NCBI GenBank assembly: GCA_045399315.1
Contig: DAYVGO010000043.1
Span: 1-38,644, forward strand
DNA: 38,644 nucleotides
Direction of reading: 5' to 3'
Origin: Arsenophonus sp045399315
GTDB taxonomy: Bacteria > Pseudomonadota > Gammaproteobacteria > Enterobacterales > Enterobacteriaceae
This document shows positions 8,808 to 16,773 of the stretch, one piece after another. The stretch's first letter is position 1, and the number at the start of each line of letters is the position of its first letter. Made by a program: the position numbers and the translations under genes. The notes beneath the pieces are model-generated. The model searched no databases, was not told the DNA's origin, and saw only the letters and a program-made list of their open reading frames with translations.

Positions 8808-9896
8808 TTAGCTTATTATTTCTAGTGTCTTAATACGCTCTGTGAGTAGTGAACGAATTTTTGTATATAATTTTCTTAGTACCGCGTCTGTTGTTTCCCA
8901 ACTAATACAAGCATCGGTGACAAAAACACCATATTTCATTTCAAAACGTAATTGTTTCGAAGATTGACTTCCTTCATTAATATGGCTTTCAAACATTATA
9001 CCCGTAATTGACCGATTACCATTAGTAATTTGTTCAATAATAGATTCAACTACTAGCGGTTGTTGACGAAAATCTTTTCTCAAATTACCATGGCTACAAT
9101 CAATCATTAAAGAGGGCAATAAGCCAGCATTGCGCATCTGTCGTTCACAATCTGCAATGTCTTCCGCACTATAATTTAGCTTTTCACCTCCTCTTAAAAT
9201 GATATGACCATCTGGATTACCTTGAGTTTGTAATAAACAAACTTGTCCTGATTGATTAATTCCCATGAAACGATGTGGCATTGCTGCTGCTTTCATCGCA
9301 TTAATTGCCGTAACCAAATTACCATCAGTACCATTTTCAAAACCAACCTGCATAGAGAGTCCTGAAGCCATTTCTCGATAGGTTTGTGATTCAGCAGTTC
9401 TAGCATCTATAATGGATCAACTAAATAAATCATCTAAATATTGCGGACTATGTGGATCAAGCGCTTCTGTTGTTAATGGCAATCCCATATTCACAAGTGA
9501 TAATAGTAACTTTCGTGCAATATGCAATTCTTTTTCCATATCAAGAGAATCATCCATTATAGGATCACTAATCAGACCTTTCCAGCCAATAGTAGTACGT
9601 GGTTTTTCAAAATAAACCCGCATCACAATATATAAACTATCTTCAAGTTCTATAGCTAACTGTTTCAAACGACGAGCATAATTCAGCGCTGCCTCCACAT
9701 CATGTATCGAACAACGGTCGCAAATAACTAATAGTCGAGGATCACGATACTGAATAATATTAGCAATGGTCCTACGTGAATGTGCAATTATTTGCTGATT
9801 ATCATGATCCAATGGATAAAATTTTTTAAGTTCTTTCGGTGTAATTAAAATCAGTTCATCAGAAATATTAACATTATTAAGCTCATCTTTTTGCAT
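8808..9896 (-). pseudogene. aroF: aroF with a single in-frame TGA: Tyr-sensitive DAHP synthase
   Basis: AroF condenses PEP and erythrose-4-phosphate in the first shikimate-pathway step. The whole gene stays in one frame (MQKDELNN start at 9896; 362 codons against 356 residues in E. coli). One nonsense codon, TGA at 9417-9419, replaces the Trp of DLFSWSAIGARTTESQ. The translation also has CDRCSIHD where the family has CGPCSIHD at the metal-binding cysteine, and DAR for GAR after the stop. The C-terminal half keeps DCSHGN, EMKYG and VTDACISWE. An ATG three codons earlier (9905) exists, but the family start is preferred. Two fragments could be translated, but neither holds a complete barrel. Confidence 0.93.
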
Positions 9897-9905
9897 GATC
9901 ATCAT

Positions 9906-10187
9906 CTTTACCTGTTTAACTTTCTATCTCGCTTTACATTACACCGATTTCGCTATGCTATACGATAACATGAACTGTAAATATTATAATCCATTACTAG
10001 CCACATATAGTAATATTTACTTTACTAATAAAATAAAAATAGAAAAATAAATCATAATACTTTGAAAATAAAATAAAAAATTATGCAACTTATAAAGAAA
10101 AATAATTTTTTGTTTATAAAAAATTACATAAAAGATTTAATAACAAACCACGACTATTAATAAAATAGATTAAAAACAGATAGTAAA
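9906..10187. other. intergenic region upstream of aroF, no gene
   Basis: About 280 AT-rich bases with no ORF worth reporting. Near 9979 the plus strand reads TGTAAATATTATAATCCA, which keeps the G and C of the TyrR box TGTAAA-N6-TTTACA but matches only half of its right arm, so it may be a decayed TyrR operator of aroF-tyrA. Confidence 0.4.
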
Positions 10188-10212
10188 AAAGCTCGCAAAA
10201 TCTACGAGCTTT
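10188..10212 (-). terminator. terminator of the rpsP-rimM-trmD-rplS operon
   Basis: AAAGCTCG and CGAGCTTT form an 8-bp stem with a 9-base loop. On the minus strand it is followed by a T6-like run (the A-run at 10185-10190). It lies 32 bases past the rplS stop. Confidence 0.85.
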
Positions 10213-10243
10213 AAAGATTATTTAGGATGTGGCAGAAAGCGAA

Positions 10244-10597
10244 TTATTTAATGTTCAAGCGCTCTTTAATACGAGCTGCCTTACCAAAACACTCTCGCAG
10301 GTAATACAATTTAGCTCTGCGAACAGCACCACAACGTTTAACTGTGATACTATCAATAACTGGTGAATGTGTCTGGAATACCCGTTCTACACCTTCACCA
10401 TTAGAAATCTTACGAACAGTAAATGCTGAATGCAAACCGCGGTTACGGATAGCAATAACCACGCCTTCGAATGCCTGCAAACGTCTTTTAGAACCTTCAA
10501 CCACCCATACCTTAACTTCAACAGTATCGCCTGGACGAAATGAAGGAATATTTTGCTTCATCTGTTCTTGTTCAAGTTGTTTAATAATGTTGCTCAT
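10244..10597 (-). CDS. rplS: 50S ribosomal protein L19
   Basis: L19 sits at the 30S-50S interface near the A site. The 117-residue product has the family motifs FRPGDTVEVKVWVVEG, AFEGVVIAIRNRG and ERVFQTHSP, and RAKLYYLRE near the end. It is the last gene of the rpsP-rimM-trmD-rplS operon. Just before its start codon the mRNA can fold TTTACC-CTA-GGTAAA (10606-10620), which covers part of the weak SD (GGTAAAGAG) and may tune translation. Intact. Confidence 0.96.
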   Translation of the reverse strand: MSNIIKQLEQEQMKQNIPSFRPGDTVEVKVWVVEGSKRRLQAFEGVVIAIRNRGLHSAFTVRKISNGEGVERVFQTHSPVIDSITVKRCGAVRRAKLYYLRECFGKAARIKERLNIK

Positions 10598-10656
10598 AAT
10601 TACTCTTTACCCTAGGTAAACTGATATATACAAGACAGTGTTATACAATGTCTCAA

Positions 10657-11409
10657 TTAATATGTTGCTGTTCTTCTATATTCCTGTTGGAATTCTGCCA
10701 ACAACATTCTCTGCTCGTCAGTCAGAGCTAGGCTTGTTAGAAGTTCAGGTCTTCTAAGCCATGTTCGGCCTAATGACTGTTTTCTTCTCCAACGCTCTAT
10801 TTCAGCATGGTTGCCCGATAATAAGACACTCGGAACTTCCATACCTTCTAACACCTCAGGACGGGTATAGTGTGGACAATCAAGTAACCCGGTCATGAAA
10901 GAGTCCTCTTCCGCTGATGCATGATGACCCAATACACCAGGAATAAACCGAGAAATTGAATCGATCATCACCATAGCCGGTAATTCTCCGCCACTAAGAA
11001 CATAATCACCAATTGACCATTCTTCATCAATTTCGCTTTCGATGATCCGTTCATCAATACCTTCATATCGACCACAAACTAAAATAAGCTTTTTATTTGC
11101 CATCAATTCACAAACACCTTGTTGATTAAGTTTGCGTCCCTGTGGTGAAAGATAAATCACTTTAACGTCTTCACCGATCTCAGATTTTGCTGCATGGATA
11201 GCATCTCGAAGAGGCTGAACCATCATCAACATACCTGGACCACCACCATAAGGGCGATCATCTAAAGTACGGTGCCTGTCGTGAGTATAATCTCGCGGAT
11301 CCCAACACTGTATATTCAACAGGCCATTCTTCACTGCTCGACCTGTGACCCCATATTCGGTTATTGCGCGAAACATTTCTGGAAACAGGCTAATAATCCC
11401 AATCCACAT
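10657..11409 (-). CDS. trmD: tRNA (guanine-N1-)-methyltransferase TrmD
   Basis: TrmD methylates G37 next to the anticodon in tRNAs reading CNN codons, preventing +1 frameshifts. It is a SPOUT-fold dimer with a trefoil-knot SAM site. Seen: MWIGIISLFPEMF start, GGGPGMLMM, YLSPQGR, LVCGRYEGIDERII and the knot residues YVLSGGELPAM. An ATG four codons upstream (11421) is rejected in favour of the MWIGII start, which has GAGTGGA upstream. 250 residues against 255 in E. coli. It lies 34 bases after rimM. Intact. Confidence 0.95.
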   Translation of the reverse strand: MWIGIISLFPEMFRAITEYGVTGRAVKNGLLNIQCWDPRDYTHDRHRTLDDRPYGGGPGMLMMVQPLRDAIHAAKSEIGEDVKVIYLSPQGRKLNQQGVCELMANKKLILVCGRYEGIDERIIESEIDEEWSIGDYVLSGGELPAMVMIDSISRFIPGVLGHHASAEEDSFMTGLLDCPHYTRPEVLEGMEVPSVLLSGNHAEIERWRRKQSLGRTWLRRPELLTSLALTDEQRMLLAEFQQEYRRTATY

Positions 11410-11443
11410 ATTTCGTTCCACTCATAAAACCTTTAATCGGCGT

Positions 11444-11992
11444 TTAAAAACCAGGATCCCAATCTACTTCAATTGTCTTAGTAGTAAGATCAACTTTTTT
11501 GATCACCTGCTCATCAAGAAATGGCACTAACCGTTCTTTAATACCGAATGCATCTTGCAGATTTGCTTTAATTACCAGCACATCATTTGAGCCTGTTTCC
11601 ATTAAATCCTGAACATAACCCAAACTATAACCTTTAGTGGTTATGACCTGGCAACCAATCAGATCTTTCCAATAATATTCATTATCTTCAAGTACAGGCA
11701 ATTGTGCTGAATCTACGATAATTTCATAATTAGTCATTAAATTAGCAGCACCCCTATCATCAACATGCTTTATTTTGATGATAATATCTTGGTTATGATG
11801 TTTCCAACCTTCTAGTCCTAGTTGCTGCCACTGACCTGAACGTCGAATAAACCAAGGCTGATACTCAAAGATATTTTCAATATATTCGGTGGATGAAAAA
11901 ACCCTGAGCCAACCACGAATGCCATGGGCAGAGCCTAATTTTCCTAATACAATAGGATTAACAGGGATCTTAAGGCAAACCTCTTTGCTCAT
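11444..11992 (-). CDS. rimM: 16S rRNA processing protein RimM
   Basis: RimM helps mature the 30S head domain through S19. The product from MSKEV (start 11992) has 182 residues, the same as E. coli. It shows an N-terminal RimM beta-barrel (LGKLGSAHGIRGWLRVFSST) and a C-terminal PRC-barrel (YYWKDLIGCQV, METGSNDVLVIKA, ERLVPFL, IEVDWDPGF). The ATG at 12004 would add MVLV and is not preferred. It lies 23 bases after rpsP in the ribosomal operon. Intact. Confidence 0.95.
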   Translation of the reverse strand: MSKEVCLKIPVNPIVLGKLGSAHGIRGWLRVFSSTEYIENIFEYQPWFIRRSGQWQQLGLEGWKHHNQDIIIKIKHVDDRGAANLMTNYEIIVDSAQLPVLEDNEYYWKDLIGCQVITTKGYSLGYVQDLMETGSNDVLVIKANLQDAFGIKERLVPFLDEQVIKKVDLTTKTIEVDWDPGF

Positions 11993-12015
11993 CACCAACA
12001 CCATAGTAAATTAAG

Positions 12016-12258
12016 CTACTTTTTTGCTTGTTTGATCAGTGCTGAAACACGATCAGAAACCGTTGCACCTAAACCAACCCAATGCTCAACGCGATCTAAA
12101 TCTAAACGCAATTCTTCCGCTTTACCTGATGCGATAGGGTTAAAAAAACCTATACGCTCAATAAAGCGACCATCACGTGCATTACGGCTATTAGTGACAA
12201 CGATTTGATAAAATGGACGCCTCTTTGCGCCACCACGAGCTAAACGAATTGTTACCAT
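12016..12258 (-). CDS. rpsP: 30S ribosomal protein S16
   Basis: S16 is an early-binding protein of the 30S body. The start MVTIRLARGGAKRRPFYQ at 12258 has GAGGA just upstream. An in-frame ATG seven codons earlier lies before this SD and is rejected. 80 residues against 82 in E. coli; motifs RDGRFIERIGFFNP and RVEHWVGLGA. First gene of the rpsP-rimM-trmD-rplS operon. Intact. Confidence 0.96.
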   Translation of the reverse strand: MVTIRLARGGAKRRPFYQIVVTNSRNARDGRFIERIGFFNPIASGKAEELRLDLDRVEHWVGLGATVSDRVSALIKQAKK

Positions 12259-12279
12259 AACATCCTCATTAGTTAACAA

Positions 12280-12318
12280 AACAACCAGGCCCTATCGAGG
12301 ATATAGAGTCTGGTTGTT
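12280..12318 (-). repeat. inverted repeat in the rpsP leader
   Basis: AACAACCAG and CTGGTTGTT form a 9-bp stem with a 21-base interior that can pair further (CTAT/ATAG). It lies 22 bases upstream of the rpsP start and 80 bases downstream of ffh. It may be the ffh terminator (a TTTTG run follows on the minus strand) or a leader structure of the ribosomal operon. Confidence 0.5.
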
Positions 12319-12398
12319 ATATAAAAAGCCCCAAGATTCTACTCTTTTTGATATAAAAAGCAATCAAAAGTACTAATTGTTTATTTAACGCTTGGTTA

Positions 12399-13766
12399 TT
12401 AAGCTCCAGGAAAACCGGGTGGCATCATACTTTTCATGCCACGCATCATCTTAGCCAAACCGCCTTTTTTTATTTTTTTCATTATCCGTTGCATATCATC
12501 AAACTGCTTAAGCAACCGGTTAACATCTTGTACCTGTGTACCTGACCCGGTTGCAATGCGCCTTTTGCGTGAGCCTTTAATAATTTCTGGTTTTTGTCGT
12601 TCTTTAGCAGTCATAGAGCTAATAATAGCTTCCATTCTGACTAACGCTTTATCATCCATTTGTGACTTAACCGAATCAAGAACTTGGGATATACCTGGCA
12701 TTTTACTTAACATACTTGCCATACTACCCCCACCCATATTTCGCATCTGTTTAAGTTGCTCTAGAAAATCATTTAGATCAAAACTATTTCCTTTTTTAAG
12801 TTTATGAGCAAACTTTTCAGCCTTTTCCCGATCAATTTTACTTTCTATCTCTTCAATAAGCGATAAGACATCTCCCATACCTAGTATACGGGATGCAATC
12901 CTATCAGGGTAAAAAGGCTCTAATCCATCAATTTTTTCTCCTTTTCCCAAAAATTTAATTGGCTTACCGGTAATGTGACGTATTGATAAAGCAGCACCAC
13001 CACGAGCATCACCATCAATTTTAGTTAAGATAACACCGGTTAATGGCAACGTTTCATTAAAGGACTTTACGGTATTAGCTGCATCTTGTCCGGTCATTGC
13101 ATCAACAATAAATAAAGTTTCAATTGGGTTAATGGATATATGGATTGCTTGAATTTCTTCCATCATGGCTTCATCGACATGCAGACGCCCAGCGGTATCA
13201 ACAATCAACACATCATAAAATTTTAATTTTGCATGTTGTAGCGCCTTGGCCACAATCTCAACCGGTTTTTCACTAGCAGTTGATGGAAAAAAATCAATCC
13301 CTACCGTTTGAGTGAGCATCTCCAATTGCTTAATAGCAGCGGGACGATAGATATCAGCAGAAACTACTAAAACTTTTTTCTTCTGTTTTTCTTTTAATAA
13401 TTTTCCTAACTTAGCAACAGTGGTAGTTTTACCTGCACCTTGCAAACCCACCATAAGAATAACCGCTGGAGGTTGTACTGCTAAATTTAAAGCGTTGTTC
13501 TCCTCACCCATCGCTTTAGTGAGCTCATTTTGAACAATTTTAACAAACTCTTGACCTGGTGTTAAACTTTTATTGACATCTTGACCTACTGCACTTTCTT
13601 TTACCGATTGAATAAATTCACGTACTACAGGCAAAGCAACATCAGCTTCTAATAGCGCCATGCGAACTTCACGTAATGTTTCTTTAATATTGTCTTCAGT
13701 CAATCTTCCACGGCTACTAATATTGCGCAAGGTACACGAAAGTCTGTCAGTTAAATTATCAAACAT
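12399..13766 (-). CDS. ffh: Signal recognition particle protein Ffh (SRP54 GTPase)
   Basis: Ffh with 4.5S RNA binds signal sequences of nascent inner-membrane proteins and docks at FtsY. 455 residues against 453 in E. coli. Domains in order: N helical bundle (1-about 90), G domain with GLQGAGKTTT (about 105), DTAGRL and TKIDGDARGG, then the methionine-rich M domain with SRKRRIATGSG and a C-terminal MRGMKSMMPPGFPG. It lies upstream of rpsP on the same strand and is divergent from ypjD, as in E. coli. Intact. Confidence 0.96.
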   Translation of the reverse strand: MFDNLTDRLSCTLRNISSRGRLTEDNIKETLREVRMALLEADVALPVVREFIQSVKESAVGQDVNKSLTPGQEFVKIVQNELTKAMGEENNALNLAVQPPAVILMVGLQGAGKTTTVAKLGKLLKEKQKKKVLVVSADIYRPAAIKQLEMLTQTVGIDFFPSTASEKPVEIVAKALQHAKLKFYDVLIVDTAGRLHVDEAMMEEIQAIHISINPIETLFIVDAMTGQDAANTVKSFNETLPLTGVILTKIDGDARGGAALSIRHITGKPIKFLGKGEKIDGLEPFYPDRIASRILGMGDVLSLIEEIESKIDREKAEKFAHKLKKGNSFDLNDFLEQLKQMRNMGGGSMASMLSKMPGISQVLDSVKSQMDDKALVRMEAIISSMTAKERQKPEIIKGSRKRRIATGSGTQVQDVNRLLKQFDDMQRIMKKIKKGGLAKMMRGMKSMMPPGFPGA

Positions 13767-13944
13767 GTGCTTAACTCAATTTTGTTAAAGGGATCTACTG
13801 TCAATTAAATTTTATTATAACACGATGATAATTCAATCTCTGCATAGAATTTCATGAGATTAACCAACAACAGTTGGAGGCAATGCTAGCAAACGCTATA
13901 CTAACTTATTCACATTTAATAAATTAGCTAAGAAATAAAATATT

Positions 13945-14724
13945 ATGTCTGTATTCGCTATTAGTACATACTTTTTGAGTGTGATACTCATGATGCCAGG
14001 TTTAGCCGGTAAACAAAAAATTTATGCCAGGCTGACACTATTATTAGCTGTTATCGCCCTAATAAGTCATGGTATCGTATTAAAAACATTGATCTTTGTT
14101 AGCGGAGGTCAAAATTTAACCTTATTAAATTTAAGCTCCATCGTTAGTTTGTTAATCAGTATCATTATGACAATTGTCGCCTTTAACAACCGAGCATGGT
14201 TCCTGCTGCCAATCGTTTATAGTTTATCTATTATCAACTTACTATTAGTAACCATTATGCCAGGTGAGTTTATTACCCACTTAGAAACTAGTATTACAAC
14301 TTTTATTCATATCGGGCTAGCATTATTAGGTTACGCAACTCTTATTATTGCCACGTTGTATGCTCTACAATTAGCTTTATTAGATTATCAATTAAAAAAT
14401 AAAAAATTAACATTTACTCCAGATGTGCCACCATTGATGGCCATTGAACGTAAAATGTTCCACATTATACAAGTTGGTGTCATTTTATTGACACTCACCC
14501 TTGGGACAGGGTTCATTTTTATGGATAATGTATTTAATAAAGAAAATATCCATAAAGCTATTTTATCCATTTGTGCTTGGTTTATTTACATTATTTTATT
14601 ATGGGGCCATATCCAGCGAGGATGGTGTGGTAGAATAGTGATTATTTTTAATCTGATTGGCGTAGTTATTTTAACCTTGGCTTTTTTTGGTAATCGATTA
14701 TTACAACATGTCACAATAACTTAA
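13945..14724 (+). CDS. ypjD: YpjD, CcsA-like inner-membrane protein
   Basis: A 259-residue membrane protein of the cytochrome c assembly (CcsA/CcmC-like) family. Its role in enterics is not well settled. About eight hydrophobic segments are visible. Conserved stretches shared with E. coli YpjD include NRAWFLLPIVYSL, HIGLALLGYATLIIATLYALQ and IERKMFHIIQVGVILLTLTL, the last with the paired-histidine region typical of haem-handling relatives. It is divergent from ffh and followed after 51 bases by the corB remnant. Intact. Confidence 0.88.
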   Translation: MSVFAISTYFLSVILMMPGLAGKQKIYARLTLLLAVIALISHGIVLKTLIFVSGGQNLTLLNLSSIVSLLISIIMTIVAFNNRAWFLLPIVYSLSIINLLLVTIMPGEFITHLETSITTFIHIGLALLGYATLIIATLYALQLALLDYQLKNKKLTFTPDVPPLMAIERKMFHIIQVGVILLTLTLGTGFIFMDNVFNKENIHKAILSICAWFIYIILLWGHIQRGWCGRIVIIFNLIGVVILTLAFFGNRLLQHVTIT

Positions 14725-14775
14725 TTTTTATAAACTATCTTATGATCAACTGATGAACAACATAGGAATTTTACC

Positions 14776-16076
14776 TTGGAGCAGGTACCAACAAGTACTT
14801 TAATTATCATACTTATTGTTATGATCATTTTATCAGCTTATTTTTCTGCCTCAGAAACCGGAATGATGACCCTTAATCGATATCGATTACGCCATTTAGC
14901 TAAATATGGCAATCATGCTGCTCGCCGAGTTGAATCACTATTAAAACATCCAGATCGCCTAATCAGTCTTATTTTGATTGGTAATAATCTTATTAATATA
15001 CTAGCCTCATCATTAGCAACCATTGTAGGTATGAGGCTTTATGGCGATGTTGGTGTTGCCATCGCTACCAGTATCTTAACTTTTGTGATACTGGTTTTTG
15101 CTGAAATATTACCAAAAACAATGTGGCACTCTATCTAGAAAAAATTGCTTTTCCCAGTAGTATCCTACTTAAACCACTTCATAAGTTGATGTTACCCATT
15201 GTTTGGTTATTTAACACTATTACTCTGATGTTCATGCATTTCTTTGGTATTAAATCGCCCATTATCAATAGCGATGCTATCAGCAAAGTTGAATTACGTA
15301 CTATTATCAATAAATCCAAAGGCAAACTTTCTCGCCGTAACCAGGATATGCTCATCTCAATCTTAGATTTAGAAAAAGTTACCGTCGGAGACATTGTGGT
15401 TCCTCGCAATAAAATTGTTGGTATCGACGTTAATACAGATTGAAAATCAATTATCCGTCAATTAACTCATTCTACACGAGGTCGAATTGTTCTCTACCAA
15501 GATACCCTTGATGATATTATCGGTATGTTACGTGTTCGTGAAGCCTATCGGCTGATGGTGGAAAAGAAAAAATTTAACAAACAAAATCTGATTAGAGCCG
15601 CTGATAAAATATATTTTATTCTAGAAAGTACGCCATTAAATATACAATTAATAAAATTTCAACGTAACAATGAAAAAGTAGACATTATTGTTGATGAATA
15701 TGGCGATATTCAAGGAGTAGTAACAGTAGAAGATATTCTTGAAAAGATTATCGGCGATTTTACATTTTACCACTTCAATGTCTCCCAGTTTAGCTGAAGA
15801 AGTTTTACCACAAACCGATGGCTCAGTGTTAATTGATGGTACCACTAATATACGAGAAATTAATAAGGCTTTTGATTGGCACTTACCTGTTGACGGTGCT
15901 AGGACTATCAATGGTTTATTATTAGAAGAACTGGGTGACATTCCAATGTTAAATGCTGAAATCCAGATAGGTAAATACCGTTTCGAAGTATTAGAGCTAT
16001 TAATGGTAACATGATCAAACAAGTTAAAGCAACGCCTATTGATTTAACCACCACGATAGAACAAAAATCATCTTAG
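14776..16076 (+). pseudogene. corB: broken corB (yfjD), CNNM/HlyC-CorC family transporter
   Basis: CorB-type proteins are inner-membrane CNNM/CBS proteins linked to Mg/Co efflux. It starts with TTG at 14776 (EQVPTSTLIIILIVMIIL, close to E. coli MEHISTTTLIIILIIM). The reading frame breaks near 15120 (LPKT then a frame change into ALYLEKIAFPSS). It stops at TGA 15441-15443 exactly where E. coli has Trp (DDWKSI), shifts again near 15765 after IIGDFT, and shifts once more near 16008 before the end (NMIKQVK). The CBS-pair and CorC_HlyC regions remain readable in pieces. Non-functional. Confidence 0.94.
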
Positions 16077-16107
16077 CTATCATGTTATCATTTTTTATTA
16101 ATTTATT

Positions 16108-16625
16108 TTATGATGATAATTGGAACAATTTTTCTTTTGGTAACGTTAGTTCTTCATTTTTATTAATACCGATCCCATTCTCGATCACCATGTGAACAAT
16201 CTGCTGAGCTTCAGCTAAAGAGTGCATTTCATAAGTACCACATTGATACTGGTTTAATTCAGGAATTTGGTGTTGATCTTTCACTGTAAGTGCATCTTGC
16301 ATGGCCATTTTCCAGGCATCAGCAACGTGTTGTTCGGTAGGGTGGCCAATTACACACTCATATAAAATCCGGTACGACACCCCATCGGTGAGATATCAAT
16401 GATCTATATATCGCCACTATTCAGGTGATCACGCATAAAACCGACAAATAAATGTTCTAATGTATGGATCCCTTTTTCGGTTAATAACTGTTTATTTGGT
16501 ATAGTAAAACGAAGATCAAATACGGTGATCATATCACCATGAGGAGTCGTCATCGTTTTAACAATACGCACAGCCTGTGCTTTCATCTGAATATGATCAA
16601 CCATAAAACTATCAAGTAATGGCAT
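16108..16625 (-). pseudogene. luxS: broken luxS, S-ribosylhomocysteine lyase (AI-2 synthase)
   Basis: LuxS splits S-ribosylhomocysteine to homocysteine and the AI-2 precursor DPD. The N-terminal part is MPLLDSFMVDH to NSGDI and keeps the zinc ligands in HTLEHLF. An in-frame TAG at 16404-16406 follows, after which the same frame reads IIDISPMGCRTGFYMSV. A one-base insertion near 16372 then shifts the frame, and the rest (VIGHPTEQHVADAW to the end) is readable with the third ligand region YQCGTYEMHS. Two separate lesions mean no full enzyme. Confidence 0.95.
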
Positions 16626-16664
16626 TGAGTAATCTCCAAAAAATTAGTTTTTTACAAAATAAAT

Positions 16665-16696
16665 GGAACTTTCACAGTTATCACAAGCCTTATTTA
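16665..16696 (+). promoter_or_regulatory. sigma-E-type promoter of the micA-like RNA
   Basis: GGAACTT at 16665-16671 is a perfect sigma-E -35 element. It lies 33 bases before the predicted RNA 5' end, the spacing expected for a -35. The -10 region CCTTATTTA (16688-16696) is only a loose match to the sigma-E -10. Confidence 0.7.
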
Positions 16697-16697
16697 G

Positions 16698-16773
16698 GCA
16701 AGACGTAAAGTTATCATCCTATTTCTTTAAGAGATTTTATCTTGGCCACCTCACCTAAGTGGCCATTTTCTTT
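16698..16773 (+). ncRNA. micA: MicA-like small regulatory RNA
   Basis: E. coli MicA is a 72-base, Hfq-dependent, sigma-E-induced RNA encoded between luxS and gshA; it represses ompA and other outer-membrane mRNAs. At the same place and in the same direction this window has a 5' AAGACG, then GTTATCATC (the part corresponding to the E. coli targeting region), an AAGAGAT block, and a terminator TGGCCAC-N9-GTGGCCA followed by TTTTCTTTT. E. coli has TGGCCAC...GTGGCC. The first stem-loop is less convincing than in E. coli. The 3' 60 bases are antisense to the end of gshA. Ends are estimated by alignment from memory; transcription is inferred. Confidence 0.8.

Noticed and set aside
9417..9419. TGA read as Trp
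   Set aside because: pgeF and gshA end in TGA, intact genes encode Trp by TGG, and the affected genes carry other lesions as well, mostly several.
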